A stretch of DNA of 41,063 nt from Planctomycetota bacterium. GTDB lineage: Bacteria; Planctomycetota; B15-G4; SIAN01. Positions 16,590 through 24,387 of this stretch are shown here, in pieces. Each line of letters begins with the position of its first letter. Within the stretch, counting starts at the first letter, position 1. The position numbers and the translations under genes were made by a program. The notes under the pieces were generated by a model. That model was given only the letters and a program-made list of their open reading frames with translations, ran no database searches and was not told where the DNA came from. The DNA lies in NCBI GenBank assembly GCA_016872815.1, contig VGYY01000004.1, positions 1-41,063 on the forward strand, given 5' to 3'.

Positions 16590-17198
16590 ATGTCCGTACG
16601 CCCACACGCGCCAGCCGCCACGGTCTCCCCGAGGGCGGTCCGGCTGGCGATGGCGACGTCCTCTCTGGTGATGCTCGCCGGGCTGCTGCTGCCGGCCGTC
16701 CGGACCTGGCGCCACTGGTCGCTGGAGCATCAGGCGATGGAGGAGATGGCGCGGATCTCCGCCGGCATCCATCAATTCATGGCGGATACCGGGTTGACGC
16801 CCACCCGCGCGCGCAACGGCGATCCCCGCGGCGCGATGCGACTGCTCGGTCCCGGGCTCATCGCCGAAGGTGCCTACTACTACCCCGATCGCCACCAGAG
16901 CGGCCTGCAGGAGCACCTCGTTGAGAACTCCCCGCAGGGACGGCAGCAGCCGGGATACGGCGGCTGGAATGGGCCCTACGTCACGCCCCTGACGGCCGAT
17001 CCCTGGGGCTTTGCCTACGTCCTGATCGCCTACCCGCTGGCGCGGGCCGATGACCGTGATTGCGTGCTGGTCTCCGCCGGGCCGAACCGCCGCATGGATG
17101 GGACCTATGCCTCCCCGCGCGACGTGATCGCCGCCGGGGACGACCTCGTCTACGTGGTGGTCGACAAGTCGCGAAGCGCCGCCGCACCGCTCCGGTGA
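16590..17198 (+). CDS. GspG-like pseudopilin-related protein without a prepilin motif
   Basis: The 202-residue protein has one N-terminal hydrophobic helix (about 18-37) followed by a globular domain ending in the pattern of type II secretion major pseudopilin GspG: YGGWNGPYVTPLTADPWGFAY, then VLVSAGPNRRMDGT and GDDLVYVVV. GspG binds calcium through this C-terminal loop and builds the pseudopilus. However, no G/A-FTLIE prepilin peptidase site is present, so it is probably not processed and inserted into a pilus like a true pseudopilin. It may be a membrane-anchored relative. Start ATG 16590 has ACGGAG at 16575-16580. A PilZ gene follows 106 bp downstream; no other secretion genes are nearby. 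Confidence 0.68.
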   Translation: MSVRPHAPAATVSPRAVRLAMATSSLVMLAGLLLPAVRTWRHWSLEHQAMEEMARISAGIHQFMADTGLTPTRARNGDPRGAMRLLGPGLIAEGAYYYPDRHQSGLQEHLVENSPQGRQQPGYGGWNGPYVTPLTADPWGFAYVLIAYPLARADDRDCVLVSAGPNRRMDGTYASPRDVIAAGDDLVYVVVDKSRSAAAPLR

Positions 17199-17304
17199 CA
17201 TCGGGCGACCAGCAGCGATTTCCGTTCGCGCGGTGGGGGTACCCCCCGGAGCGGTCCACCCCCGCCGGCCGATCAGCGGGCCGGAGGGACGGAACAGAGC
17301 TGCC

Positions 17305-17676
17305 ATGCCGACCGAACGCCGCAAGCATCCGCGCCAACCGCTCGCCGTACGCCTCCATTGGCGCCTGGTCGACCTCGGTTCCCCGCTCGCGACCGCCGAA
17401 CTGGCCGACGCCGGCATGCAGCCGGCCGTCACGGTCGATGTCAGTGACGGGGGCATCGCCTTCCTCGTTCCGTGTGAGCTGCCACTCGGCGCACCACTGG
17501 CCTTGCAGCTCGCGCGCGACCTCGGCGGGCCGCCGTTGTCGGCGCTCGGCCGGGTCGCCCGCTGCGAGGAGCGGTCGGAAGGCTGGCTGGTCGGCGTCGA
17601 GCTCACCTGGGTCGAGGCGACCCAGCCCTCCGCCGGCCTCGGAGGCGTCCCCGAAACCGCCTGGACGCTGCTCTGA
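17305..17676 (+). CDS. PilZ-domain c-di-GMP-binding protein
   Basis: This 123-residue protein is a single PilZ domain. It shows the RxxxR-type motif in ERRKHPRQPLAVRL at the N-terminus and the D/NxSxxG motif as VDVSDGGIAFL near residues 45-55, followed by the beta-barrel strands SALGRVARCEE and WLVGVELTWVE. PilZ domains bind cyclic di-GMP and control motility, secretion or exopolysaccharide synthesis by protein contact. Between a GspG-like gene and a polysaccharide flippase gene, control of surface polysaccharide output is plausible but inferred. The ATG at 17305 puts the Arg motif at residues 5-11, as usual. The linker after the first motif is longer than typical. Confidence 0.82.
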   Translation: MPTERRKHPRQPLAVRLHWRLVDLGSPLATAELADAGMQPAVTVDVSDGGIAFLVPCELPLGAPLALQLARDLGGPPLSALGRVARCEERSEGWLVGVELTWVEATQPSAGLGGVPETAWTLL

Positions 17677-17750
17677 AGGGGCGACCGCACCGGGGCGGAC
17701 GACGGCGCGATTGACTCACGCGGCGCGTTGACCATCCTGCGCGCGACCCC

Positions 17751-19331
17751 ATGACGAACCGGCGCACGCTCCTCCGCAACGTCGGCAGCAATGCCGTCGG
17801 TTACGCCATCAATGTCGTGGTCGCCTACCTGCTCACGCCGTACGTGCAGGCGAAACTGGGGCCGGACGGAGCCGGCGTCTGGACGCTGGTTGTCTCCTTC
17901 GTCGGCTACTACGGGCTGCTCGACGTCGGCATCCGGTCGGCGGTCGGCCACTTCGTCGCGACCTATCACTCGCGGCGCGAAGAAGAGCATGTGAACCGCA
18001 CGCTCAGCACCGCGATGGCGCTGATGCTGGGGGTCGCGGGGCTCGCGGCCGCCGTGACCTGGGTGGTCGGCGACGCCGGACCCGATTGGTGCCGCTGGAT
18101 CAACCGATTGCGCGTCGAACGCGGCGAGGAGCCGCTCGAGCTCGCCGGCGCGTTCGCCGATCCGGAGGCGCTGCGACACGTCATCTGGGTGATGGGGGCC
18201 GGTTTTGCGCTGAGCTTCCCGATGGCGCTCTACGGCACCGTCATCTACTCGGTGCAGCGGATCGGCATCCAGAATGCGATCGGGATCTCGCAACTGCTGC
18301 TGCGCGCCGGACTCACCGTCTGGGCGCTCGAGGCGGGGCACGGTCTGATGGGGCTCGCCTGCGTGGCGACCGGCTGCAACCTCCTCGGCTGGGTCGCCTC
18401 GATCATCGCCGCCTATCGCGTCCTGCCGACGCTGTCGCTTTCGTTCGCCCGCGTCACGCGTGCCGCGGCCAGGGAGCTGTTCAGCTACGGCGGTTTCAAC
18501 GTGCTGGTGAACGTCGGCGACACCGTGCTGCTCTATACCAGCGCGTTCGTCATCGCCGGGATGCTGCACGACACCGGTGCGGCCAACTTCTACGCAGTCC
18601 CGGCCACCAACCTGATCCCGTACCTGATGCAGCTGGTGCAGTCGGTCACCTGGTCGCTCACGCCCCACTTCACCGGCAAGTGGGCCGTCGGGGAGATCGA
18701 CGAAGTGCGCCGGCTGTTGCGCAACTCGACGCGATGGGTCACGCTGCTGGCGGCGTTGATCGCCGGCGGCCTCGTCTTCCTCGGCGGCGATTTCCTCGGC
18801 CAGTGGATGCCGCCGGTGTTCGTCGGCGACTCGCGCTTCGCCGCGTCGGTGCAGGTGCTGGCGGTGCTGGCAGTGGCCACGCTGATCCGCTGCAGCCAGA
18901 GCGCAGGCCGGCAGGCGTTGTTCGCGATGCGTGAGGTGCGTTACCTCGGGTTCCTCGTGCTGATCGAGGCGGGGCTGAACGTCGCGCTGTCGCTCTGGCT
19001 GGTGCAGCGGCACGGCATCGTCGGCGTGGCCGTGGCGACCCTGCTCCCGGTGGCGCTGATGCAGGGGATCGTGCAACCGCGTCACCTCCTGCGCGAACTC
19101 GAGGTGCCGGCGGGGGCGTTCGCCGGCGACGTGCTCCGTGCGAGCGTGCCGGTGCTGCTGGCGATGGGCGGCGTCGACTGGCTGCTCGGCGACCACGTCG
19201 AGGTGCGCTCGATGGCAGGCTTCCTCGTCCGCGGAATCGTGGTGGCGACGCCCGCCGCGCTGGTCGGCCTCCTCTGCGCCACGACGCGCGAGGAGCGTGC
19301 GATGCTGTGGCGGCGCCTGCGGCCGGCGTGA
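17751..19331 (+). CDS. Wzx-type oligosaccharide flippase (MOP superfamily)
   Basis: The 526-residue protein has 12-14 hydrophobic segments in the pattern of polysaccharide biosynthesis/O-antigen flippases. The N-terminus, LLRNVGSNAVGYAINVVVAYLLTPYV followed by LGPDGAGVWTLVVSFVGYYG, is characteristic: first helix, then the L-G...G.W loop. MOP flippases move undecaprenyl-linked oligosaccharide repeat units across the inner membrane. With the GT39 protein, the O-ligase and the Ugd encoded elsewhere in the window it would fit one Wzx/Wzy-type surface glycan route, although the genes are not adjacent. Start ATG 17751, 74 bp after the PilZ gene. It is convergent with the DUF4432 gene, 36 bp apart. 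Confidence 0.86.
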   Translation: MTNRRTLLRNVGSNAVGYAINVVVAYLLTPYVQAKLGPDGAGVWTLVVSFVGYYGLLDVGIRSAVGHFVATYHSRREEEHVNRTLSTAMALMLGVAGLAAAVTWVVGDAGPDWCRWINRLRVERGEEPLELAGAFADPEALRHVIWVMGAGFALSFPMALYGTVIYSVQRIGIQNAIGISQLLLRAGLTVWALEAGHGLMGLACVATGCNLLGWVASIIAAYRVLPTLSLSFARVTRAAARELFSYGGFNVLVNVGDTVLLYTSAFVIAGMLHDTGAANFYAVPATNLIPYLMQLVQSVTWSLTPHFTGKWAVGEIDEVRRLLRNSTRWVTLLAALIAGGLVFLGGDFLGQWMPPVFVGDSRFAASVQVLAVLAVATLIRCSQSAGRQALFAMREVRYLGFLVLIEAGLNVALSLWLVQRHGIVGVAVATLLPVALMQGIVQPRHLLRELEVPAGAFAGDVLRASVPVLLAMGGVDWLLGDHVEVRSMAGFLVRGIVVATPAALVGLLCATTREERAMLWRRLRPA

Positions 19332-19367
19332 CGACCGGCGGCGGCGCGGCCCCGCCGCGGGCGTCGT

Positions 19368-20549
19368 TCAGCGCGCGCCGCCTTCCGGCGACAGATGCGC
19401 GACCGGCTGCGGATGGAACCGCGGCGCGGCCTGCGCCTGGATCGCCGCAATCGCGGCGCGCGCCTGCGCGACGGCTGCGCCGTCGGTGTGCAGTTCGAGT
19501 TCCAGGGTGAACTCGCGCGCCGCTCCCGGCGCCAGTGTGACCAGCCGGCCCGCCCGCTCCTCGAAGCTGCGCGCGTTGGGGTGATTCGTCGCCGGCTCGA
19601 GCCCGGTCACGCAGCCGTCGGCCGCGAGCTGCGGGTTCTTCCACAGCGTGAAGCGCGGCAGCTGCGCCAGCGGCCAGCGCAGGCTGGCACCGAGCGCTTC
19701 GTCGGCAGCGGCGATCAGCGCGTGGGTGCGGCCGGCGGCGTCGCCCTGCAACTCGGCGAAGAAGACTTCCTCGGGACGGCCAGCCTCGGCGGCGCCGACC
19801 TGCGCCCACTCGCCGAATCGCGTCGCCGCGCGCGCATCCCGCGGCGCCAGCTCGCGGACCGGCAGGTGGACGCGCGCGCCGGCCGTGGCGACCGGCGCGC
19901 CGAGATTGACATGGTAGAGCAGTTCGATCGTCGCCGGCTCGCCGGAGCGGTTCTCCACGCGATCGGTCACCTCGATCACCGGCCGGTCGGCGCGGATGCG
20001 GGTGGTCGAGTTCAGGCGCAGCTTCGCGCCGAACAGTCGCGCTTCGTCGACCGTCCCGGTCACCGCGACGGACGCCGGCGCCAGGTCGAGTGCGACCACC
20101 ACCCGGTGCGCCGGCGCGTTGCCGATCCGGCCGTGCAGCGGCCAGCGCAGCCGGCCGCGCTCGTCCCATTCCGGGGCGCCGTTGCTCTCGAGGCCGCAGC
20201 GGCAGAGCAGCTCGTCGAAGCCGTCGAGCCAGCCGAAGCCGGACGGCTCGGCGAGCGGGACGAATGCCGGATGGACCGGACCTGCGACCGGGGACTGCCA
20301 GCCGAACTCGATGCCGTCGCGCCACGCCTTCCAGATCGCCATCCCGCGCGTCGGGATGACGGCGACACGCAGCGAGCCGAGCGCGAGCTCGACCACCTGG
20401 ACGCCTTCGCTGCGGCCGCCGCGCAGCGTGCGGCCGTCGACCCGGAGGCCGGACGGCAGGCCCGACACCGCGGGGAGGTCGATGTTCCCGTCGGCCCGAT
20501 GGATGCCGCGGGCGACGTCGGTCAGCACGATCTCGGTGGTGCCCATCAT
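19368..20549 (-). CDS. DUF4432 aldose-1-epimerase-like protein
   Basis: The 393-residue protein fits the DUF4432 family of galactose-mutarotase-like beta-sandwich proteins. Signatures are the N-terminal GLRVDGRTLRGGRSEGVQVV, VAVIPTRGMAIWKAW, FGWLDGFDELLCRCGLESNG, LHGRIGNAPAH with the conserved His, and GCVTGLEPATNHPNARSFEE near the C-terminus. Family members bind sugars or uronates and are thought to be epimerases; activity is unproven for most. Start ATG 20549 overlaps the stop of the upstream methyltransferase gene by 4 bp (ATGA), so the two proteins are translationally coupled and probably work together. No signal peptide is present, so it acts in the cytoplasm. Confidence 0.85.
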   Translation of the reverse strand: MMGTTEIVLTDVARGIHRADGNIDLPAVSGLPSGLRVDGRTLRGGRSEGVQVVELALGSLRVAVIPTRGMAIWKAWRDGIEFGWQSPVAGPVHPAFVPLAEPSGFGWLDGFDELLCRCGLESNGAPEWDERGRLRWPLHGRIGNAPAHRVVVALDLAPASVAVTGTVDEARLFGAKLRLNSTTRIRADRPVIEVTDRVENRSGEPATIELLYHVNLGAPVATAGARVHLPVRELAPRDARAATRFGEWAQVGAAEAGRPEEVFFAELQGDAAGRTHALIAAADEALGASLRWPLAQLPRFTLWKNPQLAADGCVTGLEPATNHPNARSFEERAGRLVTLAPGAAREFTLELELHTDGAAVAQARAAIAAIQAQAAPRFHPQPVAHLSPEGGAR

Positions 20550-21319
20550 CTGCGTCCCACGAGGAAGAGGCACCACTCGTCGGCCAGTTCGCTGCCGCGG
20601 CGGTGGCGCAACGGGAGGACCCGCCCGCGCATGTCCAGCGCGTGCTCGAAGCGCGACCAGGTCTCGGTGGCGGTGAAGCCCGCCTCGCGCAGCGCTTCCT
20701 GCAGCTCGGGCGGCGACCAGAGGCGCCAGTCGTAGCGGAACGCGTCGCGCAACCGCCGCGGCCGCGCGCGCGGCGGCGTGACCGTGAAGTGGAGCGCGTT
20801 CTCGACCCGGCCGCTCAGCAAGTCGGCGGCGCGCTGCTCCCACGCATGCTCGACGCGGCTCCCGTCCGGGAGCCGGCGCCGCTCGCGCAGCGTCCCGGTC
20901 CGCCACGCGGCGGCGCCGCCGTAGAGGTCGGCGACGAAGATCCCGCCGCGCGTCAGGCGTGCCCGCGCCCGCCGCAGGTAGGCCAGCAGCTGCGCGCGCT
21001 CGTGCAGTTCGCAGACGGAGAAGTTGCACGCCGCGATCACGTCGCAGCGGCCGGCAGCGGAGCGAACGTCCGCGACGCGGCACGCGAGGCGGGCGATCCC
21101 GCGGGCGCGAGCGAGCGGTTCCGGATCGTGGTCAGTGGCGATGGCGCTGCCGCCGCGGACCCGGCGGACCCACGCGCGCGAGAGCGCTGCGCCGCCGGCG
21201 AAGTCCTCGCCCAGCCGTCGCGGCGCGCCGCCGTGGATGGCGCGCAGGAATGCGACGTCGCGCTCCGGGGTCTGCGTGCATGCCTCGTAGAGGTCATGCC
21301 GATCAGGCGTGCTGGCCAT
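20546..21319 (-). CDS. Class I SAM-dependent methyltransferase
   Basis: The 257-residue protein has a Rossmann-type methyltransferase fold. Motif I is LGEDFAGGAALSRAWV near 37-52; DHDP is the motif II acidic loop for SAM ribose; CDVIAACNFSVCELHE is a motif IV-like segment; LTRGGIFVADLYGG is motif V/VI. The C-terminal WSPPELQEALREAGFTATETW is the usual post-motif region of small-molecule methyltransferases. Substrate unknown. ATG at 21319 is chosen; a GTG at 21322 would add one residue. It is the first gene of a two-gene unit with the DUF4432 gene (ATGA overlap) and begins only about 30 bp after the terminator of the upstream EboA-type operon. Confidence 0.78.
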   Translation of the reverse strand: MASTPDRHDLYEACTQTPERDVAFLRAIHGGAPRRLGEDFAGGAALSRAWVRRVRGGSAIATDHDPEPLARARGIARLACRVADVRSAAGRCDVIAACNFSVCELHERAQLLAYLRRARARLTRGGIFVADLYGGAAAWRTGTLRERRRLPDGSRVEHAWEQRAADLLSGRVENALHFTVTPPRARPRRLRDAFRYDWRLWSPPELQEALREAGFTATETWSRFEHALDMRGRVLPLRHRRGSELADEWCLFLVGRR

Positions 21320-21346
21320 CACCGGATTGAACCGCGGAACGCCGGG

Positions 21347-21385
21347 AAAAGGAACCGGGGCGGCCGCTGTGCGCGGCCGCCCCGG
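21347..21385 (-). terminator. Strong rho-independent terminator of the EboA/EboB/FMO operon
   Basis: On the minus strand a 13-bp perfect stem (21373-21385 with 21355-21367; arm CCGGGGCGGCCGC) has a 5-nt loop and is followed by TTCCTTTTCCC. It begins 30 bp after the 31-residue ORF stop, so it places that ORF inside the transcript. A small CCCGCGTCGCGGG hairpin lies between them. Confidence 0.85.
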
Positions 21386-21415
21386 ATGCAGGCATCGATC
21401 ATCCCGCGTCGCGGG

Positions 21416-21511
21416 TCACTGCGGGAAGCCGAGGCAGCCCTCGTTGACCTCGCAGTTGCGGAAGTTGGCGTTCAGGACCTCGAGCGCATCCATCAGGTCA
21501 TCGCAGGTCAT
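21416..21511 (-). CDS. 31-residue Cys-containing microprotein coupled to flavin monooxygenase gene
   Basis: The ORF begins with ATG overlapping the monooxygenase stop by 4 bp (ATGA) and ends 30 bp before a strong terminator, so it lies in the same mRNA and is positioned for reinitiation. The product is acidic: MTCDDLMDALEVLNANF, then NCEVNEGC, ending LGFPQ. It has three Cys (residues 3, 20 and 26) and a predicted amphipathic helix at 4-17. No database family is recognised. Possible roles are a metal- or cofactor-binding helper, a stabiliser of the enzyme, or a peptide substrate. The chance that an ATGA-positioned 32-codon ORF is spurious is not negligible at this GC content, so confidence is moderate. 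Confidence 0.5.
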   Translation of the reverse strand: MTCDDLMDALEVLNANFRNCEVNEGCLGFPQ

Positions 21512-22671
21512 GTCGGCCCGGCGGGTCGCTCGCGCGCGGCCTGCCACGCCTCGTAGCGGGCGACGAAGGCCGGGTCGCGCCGGCGCAGGTTGTCGAGGTC
21601 GATCTTGCCGCTGCGGAACATGCAGTCGACGGCGAACGGCAGCGGTTCCAGATGGAGCTTCGCCGCGGCGTCCTCGAACCAGGTGGTGCTGGCCAGCGCG
21701 TTCTCCTGGTAGGCATCGACGACCGGCTTGCGCGTCGCCGCGAAGTCGGCCAGCGCTTCGCTCACGCCGGCATGGCGGCCGCAGCTCTCGTAGAGGGCGA
21801 TCGCGTCCTCCATGGCCAGCTTGGTGCCGGAGCCGATCGAGAAGTGGGCGGTGTGGGCCGCATCGCCCAGCAGGACGACGTTCTCGCAGGTCCAGGCCGC
21901 GTTCTTCACCAGCAGGAACTGGATCCACTTGCTGCGGTTGCCGACGAGGCGCTGGCCGCCGAGATCGCTGGCGAAGATCCCTTCGAGGCGCCGCAGCGTC
22001 GCATCGCCCGCCACCTCCTCCAGCCGGTCGAAACCCGCCGCGCGCCACGGCTTCTCGCCGCATTCCACGATGAACGTGCTCTGCGCGGCCGAGAAGCGGT
22101 AGCTGTGCGCCATGAACAAGCCCTCCGGCGCCTGCCGGAAGGTCAGCGTGAGGCCGTCGAACGGCTGGGCTGTGGCCAGCCAGATGTAGCGGTTCCTGCG
22201 CGCGTCGAGGGTCGGCCGGAACGCCTCCTTCCAGCTTTCGCGCACGGTGCTGATCACGCCGTCGGCGCCGACGAGCAGGTCGCATTCGCGTTGCAGCACC
22301 CGCGGCTCAGGCACGTTGCTCTCGAAGCGCAGGTCGACGCCCAGCTCCCGGCAGCGCTCCTGCAGCAGCCGGTTCCACGTGATCCGTGCCACCCCGGCGA
22401 AGTGGTTGCCGCCGACGTCGATCCGCTGGTCGCGGTGGACGATGACGACCTTCTCCCACGTTTGCACCAGCCCCTCGGCGCGACGGAACAGCTCGTCGTC
22501 GCAGCGGCGCAGCAGGTCGGTCGTCTTCCGCGAGAAGACCACGCCGAAGCCGAAGGTGTTGTCGGCGGCGTTCCGCTCATGGACGGCGATGGCGAGGCGC
22601 GGGTCGCGCTTCTTCATGAGCAGCGCGAACCAGAGCCCGGCGGGGCCGCCGCCGATGACGGTGATCTTCAT
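21508..22671 (-). CDS. FAD-dependent monooxygenase, anthraniloyl-/salicylyl-CoA hydroxylase-like
   Basis: The 387-residue enzyme has the group A flavoprotein hydroxylase layout: GxGxxG dinucleotide fold VIGGGPAGLWFALLMKKRDP (5-24), the DG motif VGADGV (134-139) and the GD motif VVLLGDAAHTAHFSIGSG (265-282). The N-terminal phrases FGFGVVFS near 41-47 and GNHFAGVARITWNRLLQ, plus C-terminal FRSGKIDLDNLRRRDP, match the monooxygenase domain of anthraniloyl-CoA monooxygenase and salicylyl-CoA 5-hydroxylase. Those enzymes hydroxylate aromatic CoA thioesters using NAD(P)H and O2. No CoA-ligase gene is visible, so the substrate here is open. Start ATG 22671 lies 10 bp after the TatD-family gene; a 31-residue ORF follows with a 4-bp overlap. 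It belongs to a four-gene operon with EboA and EboB. Confidence 0.87.
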   Translation of the reverse strand: MKITVIGGGPAGLWFALLMKKRDPRLAIAVHERNAADNTFGFGVVFSRKTTDLLRRCDDELFRRAEGLVQTWEKVVIVHRDQRIDVGGNHFAGVARITWNRLLQERCRELGVDLRFESNVPEPRVLQRECDLLVGADGVISTVRESWKEAFRPTLDARRNRYIWLATAQPFDGLTLTFRQAPEGLFMAHSYRFSAAQSTFIVECGEKPWRAAGFDRLEEVAGDATLRRLEGIFASDLGGQRLVGNRSKWIQFLLVKNAAWTCENVVLLGDAAHTAHFSIGSGTKLAMEDAIALYESCGRHAGVSEALADFAATRKPVVDAYQENALASTTWFEDAAAKLHLEPLPFAVDCMFRSGKIDLDNLRRRDPAFVARYEAWQAARERPAGPT

Positions 22672-22681
22672 TGCGGCGGGC

Positions 22682-23578
22682 TCAGTTCGGCACGCCGGCG
22701 GCTTGCTTCGGCGTCTGGCCGCGCAAGACCGAGTTGTCGTGGAACAGCCGGCTCTGGTCGATCGCCATCGGGCGGGTCAGCGCATCGACGTCGATCTGCC
22801 CGCTCTGTCCGTAGGCGTGTAGCGCGTTGCCCCAGCAGGCGGCCTCGATCGCCGATTCGTCGACGCCGCGCTCGCGCATCAGCGCCGCGGTCTTCGGCAC
22901 CGACAGCGGGTCGGAGACGCCCCAGTCGGCCGAGCTGTCGACGATCACCTGCTTCGGACCATACTTCTTCACGATCTCGACCATCCGCTCGCTGCCCATC
23001 TTGGTGTGCGGGTAGATCGTGAACGCCGCCCACGCGCCGCGGTCGAGGACCGACTGCACCGTCTCCTCGTTGTTGTGGTCGATGACCAGCTTGTGCATCG
23101 GCACCTTGCACTCGGCGGCGAGGTCCAGGCTGCGCACGATGCCGCGCTTCTTGTCGCGGTGCGGCGAATGGACCATCACGACCAGATCGTTCCGCGCGGC
23201 GAAGTCGAGCTGCCAGGCGAAAGCGCGCTCCTCGGCCGGGGTGATCTCGTCGTAGCCGATCTCGCCGACCGCGACGACGCCCTCCTTCATCGCGAAGCGC
23301 GGCACCAGCTCGAGCACCTCCTTCGCCAGCGGCTCGTTGTTGGCCTCCTTCGAGTTGAGGCCGATCGCACAGAAGTGGTGGATGCCGAACTGCGCGGCGC
23401 GGAAGCGCTCCCAGCCGACCAGACTCGAGAAGTAGTCGAGGAACGCGCCGACCTGCGTGCGCGGCTGGCCGAGCCAGAAGGCCGGCTCGATGACGGCGCG
23501 GATCCCCGCCTTCGCCATCGCCTCGTAGTCGTCGGTGGTGCGTGACGTCATGTGCACGTGCGGATCGAGGAAGAGCAT
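22682..23578 (-). CDS. eboB: TatD-family metal-dependent hydrolase of EboB type
   Basis: The 298-residue protein is a TIM-barrel amidohydrolase of the TatD family: HxH in FLDPHVHMTS (about residues 7-9), the Glu in VAVGEIGYDE (about 104), His in VMVHSPHRDKKRG, His in LVIDHNNEETV, and Asp in VIVDSSADWGVSDP. All metal-binding positions appear conserved, so hydrolytic activity is likely. The EboB proteins of bacterial and algal ebo clusters are TatD-like, and adjacency to an EboA-domain gene supports that assignment. In cyanobacteria, ebo genes help export the scytonemin monomer to the periplasm. Start ATG 23578 overlaps the EboA stop by 1 bp (TGATG). The gene precedes the flavin monooxygenase gene by 10 bp. 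Confidence 0.87.
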   Translation of the reverse strand: MLFLDPHVHMTSRTTDDYEAMAKAGIRAVIEPAFWLGQPRTQVGAFLDYFSSLVGWERFRAAQFGIHHFCAIGLNSKEANNEPLAKEVLELVPRFAMKEGVVAVGEIGYDEITPAEERAFAWQLDFAARNDLVVMVHSPHRDKKRGIVRSLDLAAECKVPMHKLVIDHNNEETVQSVLDRGAWAAFTIYPHTKMGSERMVEIVKKYGPKQVIVDSSADWGVSDPLSVPKTAALMRERGVDESAIEAACWGNALHAYGQSGQIDVDALTRPMAIDQSRLFHDNSVLRGQTPKQAAGVPN

Positions 23579-24387
23579 CAGCGCGCTCCTGCGGCGCCGG
23601 CCCGGCGGCGCTCCTGCTGCAGCGCCGCGGCGGCGCGCGGCCCGTCGGGGTTGGCGGCGGCGATCGCGTTGGCCGCGTCGAGCTCGCCTGCGATCGACGC
23701 GTCGGCCCGTGCGCCGCCGCACGGACCGACCACGTTCCACAGGTCGGCCGGCACCGGCCGCCCGGCGCTGCGCCGCTCGTCGGCGAGGTCGAGCGCCATG
23801 CGCGCCAGCTCCTCGTCGCGTCGCGCGGCCAGCCCCTGGATTCGCGCCACCGGCGCACCGATGAAGAGCGCCTTCATCACGCACTGGCGCCACGCGATCG
23901 GGTCGAACCAGCGCCACGGATAGGGCGTGTCGCAGGCGACGGCCTCGAACACGCTGCGCATGTTGCTGCGGCAACCCTCGCCGGCGCGCCACGCGAAGCG
24001 CTTCGGCTCGGGCAGCAGCGCCAGCGAGCGGTAGAGGGCGCAGAGCTCGCCCTCGTCGGCGTACTGGAACGCCGACTCGAGCGCCGCCTGACCACGGTCG
24101 TTGGCCCGTTGCGGGTGCGCAAGGATCAGCCGGACGCGCACCGCCTCGAGCAGCGTCCAGCGCTCGGGGTCGAGACCGTCGGCGGCGGCCCGGAAAGTCA
24201 TGCGCAGCGCCGGGCTCGGCTGGAGCGGCTGGCGGCGGGCGATCCGCGAGGCGGCCGAGAGCAGTTGCCCGAAACGCGCGTCGTCGACGTCGCCGGCCTG
24301 TTCCGCCAGCGCCCGGGCCAGCCAGTCACGTCCCGCGGGCGCGAGGCGCGCCTGCACCATCGAGTCGATCAGCGGCGTCGGATCCAA
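23578..24387 (-). CDS. eboA: EboA-domain protein
   Basis: The 269-residue protein shows the EboA family core: LPEPKRFAWRAGEGCRSNMR, VFEAVACDTPYPWRWFDP, then WRQCVMKALFIGAPVARIQG and the terminal ERRSAGRPVPADLWNVVGP. EboA is a helical protein of unknown biochemistry found in ebo clusters of cyanobacteria and other bacteria, and in a eustigmatophyte algal locus. The start is placed at TTG 24387 (SD CAGGGGA upstream); ATG 24360 would remove nine residues. It is the first gene of the operon EboA-EboB-monooxygenase-microprotein, divergent from the ECF sigma gene over about 170 bp. The other ebo genes (prenyltransferase EboC, EboD-F) are absent from the window, so this is a minimal set. Confidence 0.85.
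   Translation of the reverse strand: MDPTPLIDSMVQARLAPAGRDWLARALAEQAGDVDDARFGQLLSAASRIARRQPLQPSPALRMTFRAAADGLDPERWTLLEAVRVRLILAHPQRANDRGQAALESAFQYADEGELCALYRSLALLPEPKRFAWRAGEGCRSNMRSVFEAVACDTPYPWRWFDPIAWRQCVMKALFIGAPVARIQGLAARRDEELARMALDLADERRSAGRPVPADLWNVVGPCGGARADASIAGELDAANAIAAANPDGPRAAAALQQERRRAGAAGAR

Noticed and set aside
16440-19196. A minus-strand open frame of over 900 codons opposite the GspG-like, PilZ and Wzx genes
   Set aside because: Antisense shadow of three recognisable genes, with His/Arg/Gln-rich low-complexity translation and no known domain.
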